From: Cunninghamella blakesleeana
Taxonomy: Eukaryota > Mucoromycota > Mucoromycetes > Mucorales > Cunninghamellaceae
Length of the DNA stretch: 64,000 nucleotides
Reading direction: 5' to 3'
NCBI GenBank assembly: GCA_017871115.1
Contig: JAFCIZ010000001.1
Location: forward strand, 3,019,501 to 3,083,500
The position numbers were made by a program, and so were the translations under genes. Position 1 is the stretch's first letter; the number at the start of each line of letters is the position of its first letter. Positions 12,611-25,516 of the stretch are shown piece after piece. The notes beneath the pieces were generated by a model, which saw only the letters and a program-made list of their open reading frames with translations, was not told the origin of the DNA and did not search any database.

Positions 12611-12674
12611 ATGGTAAGAGCTAGAATATACACCTCTCAACTAAAATTCATAATTATTGATATTTAATTATCTC

Positions 12675-12706
<32 letters not shown>

Positions 12707-13902
12707 TTGGCATATAATTAGCCTATAAGCTCCACTTTTGAAAAACCACGACATAATCTCGATGAAGTGTTTGCAGAAATAATTGAAAATCAATCACAAC
12801 TTGATCCTGACCAAACTTTAGCTAGTATTTTGGCTGAATCAGTTAAACTAGAGTAAGTGTTTTTATACATTTACATAGTTTTAGTTTTTAAATATTAAAA
12901 AGATACATACTGAAACATTTATTCTACTACTACTACTACTACCATTACCATTTTACGCGATAGGTTAAATCACATTGACAACACTAAAGAGCAAAATACA
13001 GATAATATACAAAGAGAAAAAGACTTTTTAAAGAATGAATACAATACTTGGATGCTATTGGATACGATACAAAGGTAATAAGAAAAAGAAGAAATACGAT
13101 AAAAATAAATATTTATAAATGTTTTTGGTTTTATAGGTCAACAAATCCAATTAACACGTGCTCGGTAATACAATACTAAATAATCCGTCAAATATATTAG
13201 AATAAACGTTATTAATATATATATATATGCATGTATATGTGTATATGCGTATACGTATATATTATTTAAATATAGAATATAAAACAATGGATAAGTGGTA
13301 TTTCAAACTATAATCAAATAGATATTATAACGAAAAAGAAATTTGAAGAAGAAATAGACGATGAAATGTTTTCCATATTCAACAATATACCGTCCCTTTT
13401 CAACTCTTTTAAAGATAATGGACAATCACGTAAACGCAAAAATGTAATGGGTAAAGAAGAAAATGAAATGAAAAAAAATGATATTTTTGATGATACTTTA
13501 CCTATTCATTACGATGATGAAACTATGCCAAAAGTTATTCGACGACGGCTTGAGGACCAAGATAATAATGATGATCATTTTTATGAATTACAATATATTC
13601 GATTACGAAATGGAGATATGGATGACTTTATCCAACATAATCAATTTGATAAATTACCGTGGCGTAAAGCATTATTCACCTCCTATGTACAGAGATATAA
13701 CAAGTTCCAATGTATGTAAATAACAATGATAAATGAAAAATGAAAAATGAAAAATGAAAATGGATATCTCTTTTATTCACTTTTTTTTTTTTTAATAACA
13801 TTATATTTATTTATTTAGTGGACCAGAATAATTTTTTGGACATCGATGAACAAAAATCTTGGCAATTATCTTGTAAAGGGTTAATTCATCAGGTAACAAT
13901 AC

Positions 13903-13957
<55 letters not shown>

Positions 13958-16433
13958 CGTAGCTAAATTAAAAAAATGAACATAAAAATGATATTATATA
14001 AAAAAATGTTGATAAAGCTTTTCTTTTTGTTTGTGTATATTTAACATAAATTAGAGTGGATTAGAAAAATATGGTGAAGCTATATATGGTGTATTAATAG
14101 GTGACATTCAACATGTAAGCCACTGCATTAGATTATAATTATAGCTGTGTAGGATTTTTATCATTTAACATATACTATTTTCTACTTTTATATTATTAGC
14201 AACTACAAGTGTGTCAATCATGGGAAGATATTATTTGGGCATATTACAATTCACAAATAGAATATGGCTTGAATCAAATGGCAAATAAATTGGCTTTATC
14301 TGAAGATTTGAGCACCCTTAATAATAAATATAAAGAAATAGCGAATCAAAAAGATAACAATTTACCAAGGTATTACCTGCATTAATGAATGGATGGATGA
14401 ATTAACAAGTATTAATACATAAACATTTGTATTTTATATATGCTAATTTGATACTTTGTTCTATCTCATTTTTATTTCTTTATTTTAGCCAACATGTCAA
14501 CCATTTCTTTCACTTAATTCAATCACACATTTTGAATAAACAATTACATAGCCTCTTTGAATTGATACATTTGCATATGACAGATAAAAAGAGTCTGAAG
14601 GCAATGGATATTATGTAAGTAAATATTCAAAAAAGTATATGAAGAAATCTGTAAAAAAAAAAAATACAGAACAAGACAAAATAATAATAATAATAATAAT
14701 AATTTTTCTTTGATATTATTATTTTTTAGGAATGACGTAGATATTCATAAGCATATACATAGATTTATGGCTACGTTAGCTATTTATGCAAATATGTACT
14801 TTAACCTACCAAAAGAAAATACAAACTCCGGATGGCTCATTTATACTTATGCAGAACAATATCAGAATCCAGCTATTTTTAACGTAATTTACTCTAATAT
14901 ATTAATGTATAATTATAATTATTTTATTAATATATCATTTTATACGATTGACGAATATATATTATTATATACGATAATTTATAGCCTACACTATTAGCAA
15001 TATACGCCGCAAAATTAAATGAAGATAATCAAGTGGAACTGTTTTCAAATTTTTTAAAGGGTAATATATAATAATGATAGTAGTAGTAGTAGTAGTATAA
15101 CTCGCTCATATACAACAATACATATATTACCAGGATTTGATGGAGAAAAAGAAGAACGAAAAATTTTAGTAGATATGGGGAAAGAACACCGTTTACAAAT
15201 GAAATCGATATTGCAAAGTACGTTTAAAAAACATACCAAGGAACCATTGAAAGAGGTAACTTTTTATAGCAGTAATAATAATAAACTATTATAAGGAGTT
15301 TTTTTATTTATATATAACTTGTTTATATATTTTTATATTCATTTTTATTCATTTTAGATTGAAGCCATGGATGAAAATTCTATAGATAATAGTATAATTG
15401 AAGAAGCGAATATACCAAGTTGTGTTTCAAGTTATTTACATGGGTTGGAATGGCTAATGATGGATGAATCATTCTACGATGTCGTACTTAATGAAGCAAA
15501 TTATATTATAAGACAATTATTTGGTAATTAACAAAAAATAGTATATATGGATATACAAATGTAAATATATATTTGCAGGATTTTTTATAATATATTTATA
15601 TATATACTAGGTTTACAAAGAATCAATTTAGTAGCCGTTGTTATCAAATTCATTCCAACAGATATTTTAAATGTATGTATATTAAATACCAATGGAGTAC
15701 TTGGAATACCACCTTATTTGGAAGAATTCCGAGATCATTGTACTTTGGTTGATTGTTTGGATTTGTATAGATCATGGCAAACATTACACAATAGCTATCC
15801 CTCAGCCACATTGTAAGTGAGACAAAAAAATAAAATAAGAATACAAAGTTTTTTAAAAATATTTTTGGTTGCGTAGCTAAATTTCTTTTTCTTGACATGG
15901 TGATGTAGACGTGACCTACATACATTAAAACTACAAATAAATTGGAAAAATAATATGATTGAGCTCTGTGAAAAGCTTGAAATGCGATTTAGTGAATTCC
16001 TAAAGTCTTCTTGGCTGAAAGGTAAATAAAAAGGAACAAACGACCAACATTTAATTTATTGGTATAATATTAAACTAAAGTTCTTTGTACTTAATTTACT
16101 TTTAGGGAAGGAAAGCGAAAATGAAAAAGAAAGTTTTGCCAATGATCGATTACGAAGTATTTATATACCGGAAATAATATTACGTTATCATGATGTATTA
16201 TATCAAACAAAAGATCTATGGGACGGGTGAGCGAATATATAAATATAAAAATATATTATTTATTTATTGGATTAATAATAATATTTTATTTAATCATTTA
16301 TTTATTTTTAATTAGTTACTCAAGAAAAAAAGAAGAGCTTGTACATCTTGTGGCTAGTGATCAAAATGGGATATATAAGGATTTAGTGTCAACAAAAAAA
16401 TTAGGAACTATAATACAAATATTAAACAAATAA
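12611..16433 (+). CDS. NUP84: Nuclear pore Y-complex nucleoporin Nup84/Nup107
   Basis: Scaffold nucleoporin of the Nup107-160 (Nup84) Y complex. Seventeen exons join in one frame to about 736 residues: 12611-12613, 12722-12852, 12964-13074, 13137-13164, 13276-13711, 13819-13892, 14055-14114, 14200-14369, 14489-14614, 14730-14883, 14985-15060, 15134-15255, 15358-15523, 15611-15812, 15909-16021, 16106-16226, 16316-16433. Family hallmarks are the LPWRKALFTSYVQRYNKF stretch, SWEDIIWAYYNSQIEYGL, HGLEWLMMDE and RQLFGLQRINLVAVVIKFIP. The remainder is alpha-helical solenoid with no other domain. The first exon codes only the initiator Met: ATG is followed directly by GTAAGA, and reading on without splicing meets a stop, while splicing gives PISSTFEKPRHNLDEVFAEI. 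The 28-base fourth exon is also tiny. Confidence 0.88.
13903..13954. repeat. (AAT)n microsatellite in a Nup84 intron
   Basis: About 17 repeats of AAT lie within the intron 13893-14054 of the nucleoporin gene. It is intronic, so length changes would not alter the protein. Confidence 0.85.
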
Positions 16434-16772
16434 ACCAGACTTTGCGTCTTTTTTTTTTACCAATCAAAATTTACTGTGTAACGAATATTAATGTACTATG
16501 TGCATCTTTTTATTTCCAGGTTTATATATTTTTATTTTATTTTTTAGTGCCAGTTTTATATTACTTTCACAAATTATCCAAAAAAAGAAATATTCCTCTC
16601 TACTTGGCAAAAAAAAATTTTTAAACCAAAAAAAAATTGATTTCGGTTTTTTTTTTTTTATCTTTTCCTTTCATTTTCATTTTTATTTTCATTTCATTTT
16701 CATTTTCATTTTCAATTTTTTTTATTATACTTATTTTATTTTATTTTTAAATACACATTTTTATAGAACAAA
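16434..16772. other. Intergenic with pyrimidine-rich leader
   Basis: 339 bases between two plus-strand genes. Bases 16640-16760 are a long T/C-rich stretch built from TTTTCATTTT-like units just upstream of the exchanger start. This is the sort of pyrimidine leader often found before fungal transcription starts. Confidence 0.45.
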
Positions 16773-19243
16773 ATGACCTCCGATAATGATAAAACAGAAG
16801 TAGATCAAATAATATTAGATCAATCTATAACAACTACCACAACCAACCATGAATCTGAAGAAGTTGATAGTAAAATTCAACTCAATCATCGACAACTAGA
16901 TAATAACAAAGAGAATACTAATAATAGTATATCAACAAATGGAAGAGAAGAAACAAAGAAAAAAATCCAAGAACCATCAGTATATCAAGGGCTCATGGCG
17001 ATTGTTAAATCATCCTGGGTGAATCCTTTAATTATATTCGTGCCTTTTGGGATAGCATCACACTTTGTATGGAGCCCAACGATTACCTTTATCCTTAATT
17101 TTATTGCTATTATTCCTTTAGCTAAGTTATTAGGTTTTGCTACTGAAGATATTTCATTACGTACTGGTGAAGTAAGTTCTCCTTCAATGATTTATCTATT
17201 AAAAATAAATTAAAATAAAAAATAAATATAAAAATAAATATTAGATGGGTAGGTTGCTCAAATAGAAATTTCTTTATATTCTTTGGTATAGGTTATAGGC
17301 GGTCTTTTAAATGCTACTTTTGGTAAATTTATTTATATTAGTATGATTTAAACTTTACTTTTTTATATATATTAATTATTATTATTATTGTTATTGTTAT
17401 TATCTTTACATATTAAAATTATAGGTAATGCTGTAGAATTAATCATTTCTGTGATGGCTTTAGTTAAAAATCTTGTAGTTGTTGTGGTAAAAAAAAAAAA
17501 AGAAACAAAGTGACATAAAAATGAGTATTACCATTCTATTTTATCAGTATCATATTAATTCAATTATATATATATATATATATATACACGCTTATTTTTT
17601 TTACATATGAAAAGCAATCATCTATGCTTGGATCTATATTGTCTAATTTACTATTGGTACTTGGTAAGTTTTTTTATATATACTTAATATATATATAAAT
17701 CATGGTATAATGAATTAATGCATATATATTGAATTTATAAAAATAGGAATGTGCTTTTTCTTTGGCGGGTATAATTATAAAGAACAAACTTTTAATGTCA
17801 CAGCTGCTCAAACTTCAGCCTCCCTTCTCTTTATTTCTACTGCTTCTCTTTTATTACCAGCAGCTTTTTATGGCTCAACTTATGGAAGTGAAAATAAAAA
17901 CGTTGTTAACTCGGATATTCTTATTATTTCAAGAGCTACTTCGATTATTTTATTAGTGATTTATATTTCTTATTTATGGTTCCAAGTAAGGCATTTTCTT
18001 TTTTTTTAATTAAATACATTTTTTAGATTATTTTTCGAGCTAACTTTATAATTTAATTTTTTTTTAAAAAAATAGCTGAAAACACATCAGCATTTGGTAA
18101 TCAATTAAAATAAAAATAAAATAAAAATATGATAAAAAAATAACAGCACCAAATGTATATTAATTATTATATTATTATTTATTATTTTATTTTATTTTCA
18201 GTTCCTTGAAGAAGCTTACCTTGAAGAAAGAAGACCAACACAACATGCTATTGAACCTGAAAATGCAGTTGAACTACAAAACAATGATGGCAGAGAAGCT
18301 GAAGCTGAAGAAGAAGAAGAAGAAGAAGAAGAAGAAGAAACGCCCCAATTACCATTTTGGATGGCTATTCTCTTGTAAATAAGCTAAAATATAATAAAAC
18401 AAAACAAAATAAATAATTATTGGTATATTTATTTATATATTTATTGTACTAAACTGCTTTTATTTTTTTGTGAATCACCAATGTATATATATAGGTTGCT
18501 CGTTATTACTGTGCTTGTAGCTGTATGTGCTGAATTTTTAGTAGATGCCATCGAAGCAGTTGTTGAACAATGGCATATAAGTCAAACGTTTGTTGGTCTT
18601 ATTTTATTACCTATTGTTGGAAATGCTGCTGAGCATGTTACTGCTATCACTGTTGCTATGAAGAATAAGGTAATTTTTTTATAAATAAATTTTAAATGAA
18701 TAAATAATGATAAATAAGGAAGGTAATTTATATATATATATATATATTGTATATTTTTTAAAAACGATATGTTATATGATGTAATATTACAGATGGATTT
18801 AGCTTTAGGTGTCGCTGTTGGTAGTAGTATGCAAATTGCTTTACTCGTTACACCCATTATGGTTATCATTGGTTGGGGTATTGATGTAGAAATGAGTTTA
18901 TATTTTAATATATATGAAACAGCCGTATTATTTATTGCTGTCGTGATGGTTAACTATCTTATTATGGATGGAAAGAGTAATTGGTTAGAAGGTAACAATA
19001 TTAATAATAATAATAAATATATATTTTTGGTTGTAATACATAATTGTTTTTTTATTCTTCTACTAAATACTTCTTTTTTCTCATTCTCTTAAAACATATT
19101 ATATATATATAACGATAGGTTTAATGCTATTCGCTATTTATATAATCATCGCCATTAGTTTTTATTATTATCCAGATACCGCTAGTGGTCAAATAGCCGA
19201 AAATGCTAATAATGCAACCAGTGCTATTGTTGCTAATCATTAA
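16773..19243 (+). CDS. VCX1: Vacuolar Ca2+/H+ exchanger (CAX/Vcx1 type)
   Basis: Cation/proton antiporter that moves cytosolic Ca2+ into the vacuole using the proton gradient. Ten exons (16773-17171, 17292-17322, 17425-17486, 17615-17663, 17747-17985, 18076-18096, 18202-18374, 18495-18669, 18793-18991, 19119-19243) give about 490 residues. Two inverted CAX repeats are visible: [13 protein letters not shown] near residue 144 and [17 protein letters not shown] near 366, each with the helix-bending Gly-Asn and the transport Glu. Between the halves is the acidic stretch typical of the family, here with eleven consecutive Glu before TPQLPFWMA. The 75-residue cytosolic N-terminus is polar and may be autoinhibitory, as in plant CAX (inference). 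The 21-base sixth exon codes LKTHQHL, matching a conserved loop. Confidence 0.93.
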
Positions 19244-19575
19244 CGAGCATTTGTATAGAAAGACCATATTTTAAAATTATATATTTTGTATTTTTTTATA
19301 TGTTTGTTTATATCGAATTTACGAATAATAAATAATAAATAATAAATAATATTTAATAAATCACCATGAATCATGCACACGCACTAAAACGATATGATTA
19401 TTAATTTTCACATCCGACTAAAAATTTAACCGTATTAAAATAAATAAAATAGTTCTTTTTCTCTATTTCTTTTTCTTGTTTTTTTCTTATTTTTTCTGTC
19501 TTCCTTATCTCTTATTTTATTTTTAAACTAAACAATTTATATTAAAGTATATAAAATAAAATAAAATAAAATAAA
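19244..19575. other. Intergenic, promoter of the nitronate monooxygenase gene
   Basis: 332 bases. A TAATAAATAATAAATAAT repeat is near 19325-19350 and a C/T-rich tract is near 19455-19515. Repeated AAAAT units sit directly before the start codon at 19576. Confidence 0.45.
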
Positions 19576-20763
19576 ATGAGTGTATCTCAATGGACACGCA
19601 CAAGATTAACCAAGGCCTTGAATATAAAGTATCCTTTAATTTCTGGGCCAGCCGCAGGGCATATAAATTCGCGTTTGGTAGCTGATGTATGTAACAGTGG
19701 AGGGCTTGGATCCTTGGCTGCTGCCATGTATACACCTGATCTTATGCGTTCTACTATACGTGATATTCAATCTATGACCCAGCAACCTTTTGCTGTGAAT
19801 TTGTTTTGCAGAATGGAAACAGCTGTAACGCCACAACAACTTCAACAAACATATGAGCCTGATAGCTATTTAAACTCCATCCGTAAAAAATTAAATATTC
19901 CTACACCAAAGGAATATACACTTCGTTCTCCACCTTTGGATGATCAGCTTCAAGTGATTTTAGAAGAAAATGTGAAAATTGTATCATTCACTTTTGGATA
20001 TCTTTCAAATGAACAAATGGAAAAACTAAGAAAAAAAAATATTTATTTAATGGGAACTGCAAGTACAGTGATGGAAGCATTGACATTAGCAGGGAATTCA
20101 GCATCAACACGTAAAGTGGATTGTATTATTGCTCAAGGGTTAGAAGCTGGTGGCCATCGTAGTACCTTTTTACCTTTAGATCCAAATGATCCTCTGAAAA
20201 CACAATATTCAACAGTTGATTTAGTGAAAGCCATTAAACATGCATTAAAAGATAGAGATGATTTGGCAATTGTTTGTGCTGGTGGGATAAGTAATGGTCA
20301 GGATGTTGCTAAATATTTAATACCAGCTACAAAAAATAATAATGATAATGATGAAGATACTACTACTGTGATTGATGGTGTAGTCATGGGTACCCTATTT
20401 ATGCTTTCAACTGGATCTTCAACACCTATGGCTCATCGACAAGCTTTAATCGACGATCAACAGCCTACAAGAATTACGAAAGCTTTAACAGGTAGGTATG
20501 CTCGTGGTATTCCCAATGCTTTTATGAACACTTTGGAAACAGATGCATTAAAAGATAGAATCCCTCGATATGATATCCATTCTTCTAAAACAAAGGATAT
20601 TGCCTCTTATGCAACGGAACATGGTATTCCCGATTATATGTTATTATGGTCAGGTGACCGTCATTTAGAGGCCGCAAAGTATACAAATAATGGATCTTTA
20701 TCTACTAAAGAGTTAATGGAAAAATTAGTGAATGATGTCAACTCGATTGCTTCAAAAGTTTAA
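19576..20763 (+). CDS. Nitronate monooxygenase (2-nitropropane dioxygenase family)
   Basis: FMN-dependent TIM-barrel enzyme of 395 residues that oxidises alkyl nitronates, a detoxification role. The start of the barrel (IKYPLISGPAAGHINSRLVA) leads to the Gly-rich NSGGLGSLAAAMYTPD. Mid-protein are IVSFTFG and GTASTVMEALTLAGNS, then CIIAQGLEAGGHRST with the His typical of the active site. FMN-phosphate segments CAGGISNGQDVAKYL and IDGVVMGTLFMLSTGSS follow, then a C-terminal lid. The gene is a single uninterrupted exon, unlike its neighbours. No signal peptide is seen, so it is probably cytosolic. Intronless NMO-type genes are also common in bacteria, so horizontal origin is possible but not shown. 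Confidence 0.9.
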   Translation: MSVSQWTRTRLTKALNIKYPLISGPAAGHINSRLVADVCNSGGLGSLAAAMYTPDLMRSTIRDIQSMTQQPFAVNLFCRMETAVTPQQLQQTYEPDSYLNSIRKKLNIPTPKEYTLRSPPLDDQLQVILEENVKIVSFTFGYLSNEQMEKLRKKNIYLMGTASTVMEALTLAGNSASTRKVDCIIAQGLEAGGHRSTFLPLDPNDPLKTQYSTVDLVKAIKHALKDRDDLAIVCAGGISNGQDVAKYLIPATKNNNDNDEDTTTVIDGVVMGTLFMLSTGSSTPMAHRQALIDDQQPTRITKALTGRYARGIPNAFMNTLETDALKDRIPRYDIHSSKTKDIASYATEHGIPDYMLLWSGDRHLEAAKYTNNGSLSTKELMEKLVNDVNSIASKV

Positions 20764-21419
20764 TTGATATATATATGTATATATATAATATTACTTAAAT
20801 AAAATTTACTTATTTATTTTATATCGACATCAGAAAAGATATCTTGAAAATAATTGATTTAAATTATAGCTCTGTAGAGCATATAAAAAAATGATTGAAA
20901 GAGAGTTGCCTTAAAAAATTGTATTAAACTTGTATTAAAAAAAGGTACGTAACACTAATGTTATCATCTTTACCAATTCTCATGCTATTTGATTTATAAT
21001 ATGAATATTTTTTTTATTCTATTCCTTCTTTTTTTTAATATGGATTATTTTACCATATTAGATAGGCCGTACCCCCGGTCAACTTTATTTTTTCTCAGAT
21101 AAATGTCGCCATTATTCACTTTTATCTATTTTATTGCATTTTATTTTATTTAAAATAAATAAATAAAATTGTATATTTTATTAATAAATGATATAGAAAT
21201 AGTTATATTTGCATAATGTATTTGGGGATATATCTTTTGTTAGGTTTAACTTTATTTTTTAAATCCCGACTTTTTTATAAAAATTTTACAGGCTGGTAAT
21301 CTTTTTTCAACTCTCTTTACTTTTTTTTTATTTTATTTCCATATATCTATTTTATTCAATTACTTTTTATTATAATTTAAAAATAAAAAAATAAAAAAAT
21401 AAATAAAATAAATAAGTGA
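20764..21419. other. Intergenic
   Basis: 656 bases between plus-strand genes. A less AT-rich patch, AGATAGGCCGTACCCCCGGTCA, is at about 21059-21080. The last 60 bases before the next start are (AAAT)n-like leader. No frame or RNA gene was recognised. Confidence 0.45.
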
Positions 21420-24400
21420 ATGTCGTCACGAAAACAACAGTATAATACACTACCAACTAATGAGGAAGAAGGACAAAGTGATATAACGCCAAATCCTTCT
21501 TTAGGACACTCCTCTTGGTTTGGTCAAGGGCGTTGGAAAAGAAATACAGTAATAGCTCTACTTAGTTTATTAAGTTTAACTCTTCTATTTACGGTTGGAT
21601 TGAACTTTTTTTTACCTTCCTATAAATCACACCATGGTTGGCATTCACGTCCTTTACATCCTGGTATTTCCTATGAAGCTCAAAAAGCTGGTTTAGAAAA
21701 ATGTAGAGCTATTAAAGCACCTCGTGTTGAAAATATTCCAAGCGAAGATCGCGTTAATCCTAGAGGTGTTGGCACTCAACCTGTTTTATTAAAAAATGCT
21801 GTTGTCTGGGATGGAGAAGGAAATGTATTAGATAATGTGGATATTCTTGTTAAGGAAGGTGTTATTCATAAAGTCAAATCTGATATTAAAGTGGATCAAG
21901 GAGTCAAAGTGATTGATGTGAAAGGTCATATAGTTTCACCTGGTCTTGTCGATATGCACACGTAAGTTATAATATAATGTAATAAACTTATGTATATACA
22001 TTTATCTATGCTATTGTGTTAAACTTTATTGTTATTATTATTATTATTCGCAAATAGCCATTTAGGTGTAGATTCTTGGCCAGAACTTAAGGCAACTGAT
22101 GATACAAACGAAATGACTTCTCCTGTTACTCCATTTGTCAAATCCATTGACGCTTTTAACCCTTCTGATTTAGCTATTCGTATTGTTGCTTCAGGTGGTG
22201 TTACTTCTGCTTTAGTTTTACCTGGAAGGTGAGTAAAAAATAGTAATAATAATAATCACAATTACATATATATATTAAATAATAGACAATAATACTAATA
22301 ACACCAATACTCTATGTTGATCATTTTTACTTTCTATACTTATCAATTTATTAGTGGTAATTTAATCGGTGGTGAAGCATTTGTATTTAAACTTAGAGAT
22401 GTCAACACTACTAGTAATGAAGATATGCTTGTCCAAGCTCATATTGATGAAACAAAAGAAAGAAGATGGAGATACGAAAAACATGCCTGTGGTGAAAATG
22501 CTAAGGTAATGTACACACATACAAAACGACAATAATAACTAGAATCATAATAATTTATTACTATTTAAACTAATTTTTCTTTCTTTTCTTTAAAAAAATA
22601 ATATAGAGAGTTTATGGTAACCAAGGAAAAATCCCATCTACTCGTAAGTTTTTATAATTCAAAAATATAAATATAAATATATAAAGTGCTATTATTTTAT
22701 TAAAAAAACTATTTTTAAAAACTTGGAAAATTATATTTATTTTATAAAATTAGGCTTAGGTGAAGGTTACTTATTCCGTAAAGCATATTCTGACGCCAAA
22801 AAACTTTTAGAACAACAAGATGATTGGTGTTTCGCCGCTGAACGTACTCACGCTCGTCTTGAAACTCGATTCCCTGAAAATCTTGAATTAGAAGCTTTAG
22901 TTGCTATTTTACGTGGTGATGTGAAACTCAATGTCCATTGTTATGAAACCCATGATTTGGAAGCTTTTATTCGTCATTCTCTCGAATTCAACTTTACTGT
23001 AGCTGCTTTCCATCATGCCCTTGATGCTTACCGTGTTCCTGATATTTTAAAACGCGCACCAAATAATATCACTATTGCCACATTTGCTGATCATTGGTAA
23101 AAATACAATACAATACAATAAAATAAAATAATTATAGAAGGATTTATAGTGATTATATATTTATAAACATCTGTGATTTTTTGTTAACTGTACATATATA
23201 TAGGGGTTATAAAAAAGAAGCTTTCCAAGCATCACCTCATGCTCCACGTATCTTGCTTGATGCTGGTATTCCTGTAGCATTAAAGAGTGATCATCCAGTT
23301 TTAAATTCTCAACACCTTGTATTTGAAGCAGCAAAGGCTCATCATTATGGATTATCAGAACAAGAAGCTTTCCAAACTGTTACTTCTGTTCCTGCAAAAG
23401 CAATTGGCCTTGGTCATCGTATTGGTTCGCTTAAAGTTGGTTATGATGCTGATCTTGTTATATGGGATCGTTCACCATTGGAAATTGGTGCTTCCCCTCT
23501 TCAAGTCTTTATTGATGGTGTACCTATATTTGATGAAAAAGCTATCCCAGCTATCGTTAAGCAACAACAGCAACAAAAATCTAACGAAAAAGATGCTGAA
23601 AAGGAAAAAGACACCATTACTGTGGATGACCAATTATTATCTAAAACTTCACCATCTTCATTTGTTATCACTAATATTGGTCGCAACTTACTTTCTGAAA
23701 CGAAAGATGACTCTGTTTTAGTCGTCAAAGATGGTAAAATTGTATGCTCTGGACAATGTGCTCAAACATTAACCAACGATATAACTGAAATAAATATTCA
23801 TGGCGGCTACGTAGTTCCTGTAAGTCTCCTATAAATTTATATATATTATTTTATTTTATTTTTATTTATTTTTTTATTTTTTATTTATTTTTTCTTTCTT
23901 TCAATTCTCTAATATATAGGGCTTTGTAGCTGTTGGGTCAGGTCTTGGTTTAGTTGAAATTCCTTCTGAATCCACCACTAGTGATGGTGTTGTTTCTGAT
24001 AGCACTTCTCGCGATCCTAGCACTCTCGTACAAGCAGTAGATGGTATCAAATTTGGAACTCGCCATTTAGAAGAAGCATATAAAGGCGGTGTCTTATCGT
24101 CAATTACTGCACCCTTCTCCAATAATGTTATCAGCGGTATTAGTGTAGGTTTCAAAACAGGTGCTGAATCAAGTAAGTAGATATATATATAAAAAGATGA
24201 ATATAAATATATCAAAGTAAAAATATATAAATAATGTATGTGATAAAAATTAAAATATATACATGTACTCTTTTTTTTTCAAAAAAAAAAATTAGTCTTA
24301 AATGAAGGTTCAATTATCTCACCAGCTGTGGCACTTCATGCATCTATTGGCCATTCTGCCAAATCAACAAGCTTCCCAACTGTTTCATCACAAATTGCTT

Positions 24401-24999
24401 TCCTTCGTCAAATATTTTTAGAAAATGAATCCAAGGATAATTATTATGGTCAAGCCACCCGTGGTGAAATTCCAACTATTATTAGTGTAGATCAAAAAGA
24501 TGAAATTGCAACATTAATTAAATTAAAAGAGCAAATTCCAACCTTACGTTTAGCCATTCTTGGAGGTGCTGAATCTCATTTGGTTGCTCAACATCTTGCT
24601 AAAGCAGATATTCCAGTTATTTTATCACCTTCTTTATGCACACCTTCCTCTTATGACACTTTAAATTGTTTATCTGGTGCACCTTTAACTAACGGTACTG
24701 TCGCTCATGAATTACATCGCCATGGTGTAAAAATTGGTTTAGGAGTTTCAGATGATGGCTTGGCCCGTAATTTAGTTTGGGATGCTGGATGGATAGCCGC
24801 TACTTCTCCTGAAAATGAAATCTCGGAAGATGATGCTATTGATTTTGTATCAACTAATTTACAAGATATCTTTTTCGGTCAACATTATAACAAAGTCGAT
24901 GTTAATAATGACTTTACGGTTTGGTCAGGTAATCCATTTGATATGAAGAGCCGTATTGTTTTTGTTCATTCAAAAGAAAACGGTATTCAAATGGTTTAA
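21420..24999 (+). CDS. Membrane-anchored tandem amidohydrolase-superfamily protein
   Basis: Eight exons (21420-21961, 22058-22228, 22355-22505, 22607-22643, 22754-23096, 23204-23819, 23920-24172, 24296-24999) give about 938 residues. After a polar 40-residue N-terminus is one membrane segment (VIALLSLLSLTLLFTVGLNF, about residues 43-62), so it is probably a type II anchored protein with the enzyme outside the cytosol. A first metal-dependent hydrolase domain opens with AVVWDGEGNVLDNVDILVKE. Its metal motif is H180-T-H182 (VDMHTHLGVD), then NVHCYETHD, FADHWG and the Asp of KSDHPVLNS, so the metal site looks intact. A second, similar half begins at VVKDGKIVCSGQCAQ and runs through GGYVVPGFVAVGSGLGLVEI but lacks HxH, so it is probably catalytically dead. 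The substrate is unknown; imidazolonepropionase-like and dipeptidase-like relatives are both plausible. Confidence 0.82.
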
Positions 25000-25516
25000 C
25001 TTTATACATAAGAAACTTTGTAATTATGGATACTATTTATTGGTTTATTTATTTACTTAAAAATAATACGTACGTAATAATTACTTTTTAGTTGTGTTTA
25101 TATAATTGTGAATAAATATTTTAGTTAATTATACATCTCGATGTGATTTTTTTATGTAAAAACTATATAAACCAAAAAAGGAAAAGGAAAAGAGAAAAAT
25201 AAAATAAAGCTTGACAACGATAATCAACCAATCAAAAGAAATCACGATTTATGGAGGATAGTGGTTCATTTATCAGTTACAAAAGAGACGATTTGATATT
25301 ACATTAATATTAAAAAGAATTTAAAACTAATATATTTATTGAATGTACATTAAAAATTGTTGATAAAATAAAAAAGAAAGATAAAAAAGAATGTAAAAGT
25401 ATGATACTAAAGAATGAATACAAATATGAAGTAAAAAAGGAAAAATAAAAACTTTTTTTATAGAAGAGGAACATACGTATAATAATTATAAAAAGCGTTA
25501 TTATTTTACTTATTTA
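25000..25516. other. Intergenic between convergent 3' ends
   Basis: About 517 bases between the amidohydrolase (+) and Apq12-like (-) stops. AATAAA-type signals occur on both strands. Nothing else is supported. Confidence 0.5.

Noticed and set aside
13903..13954. Possible CRISPR-like or satellite array
   Set aside because: It is a plain trinucleotide microsatellite inside an intron, with no spacer structure.
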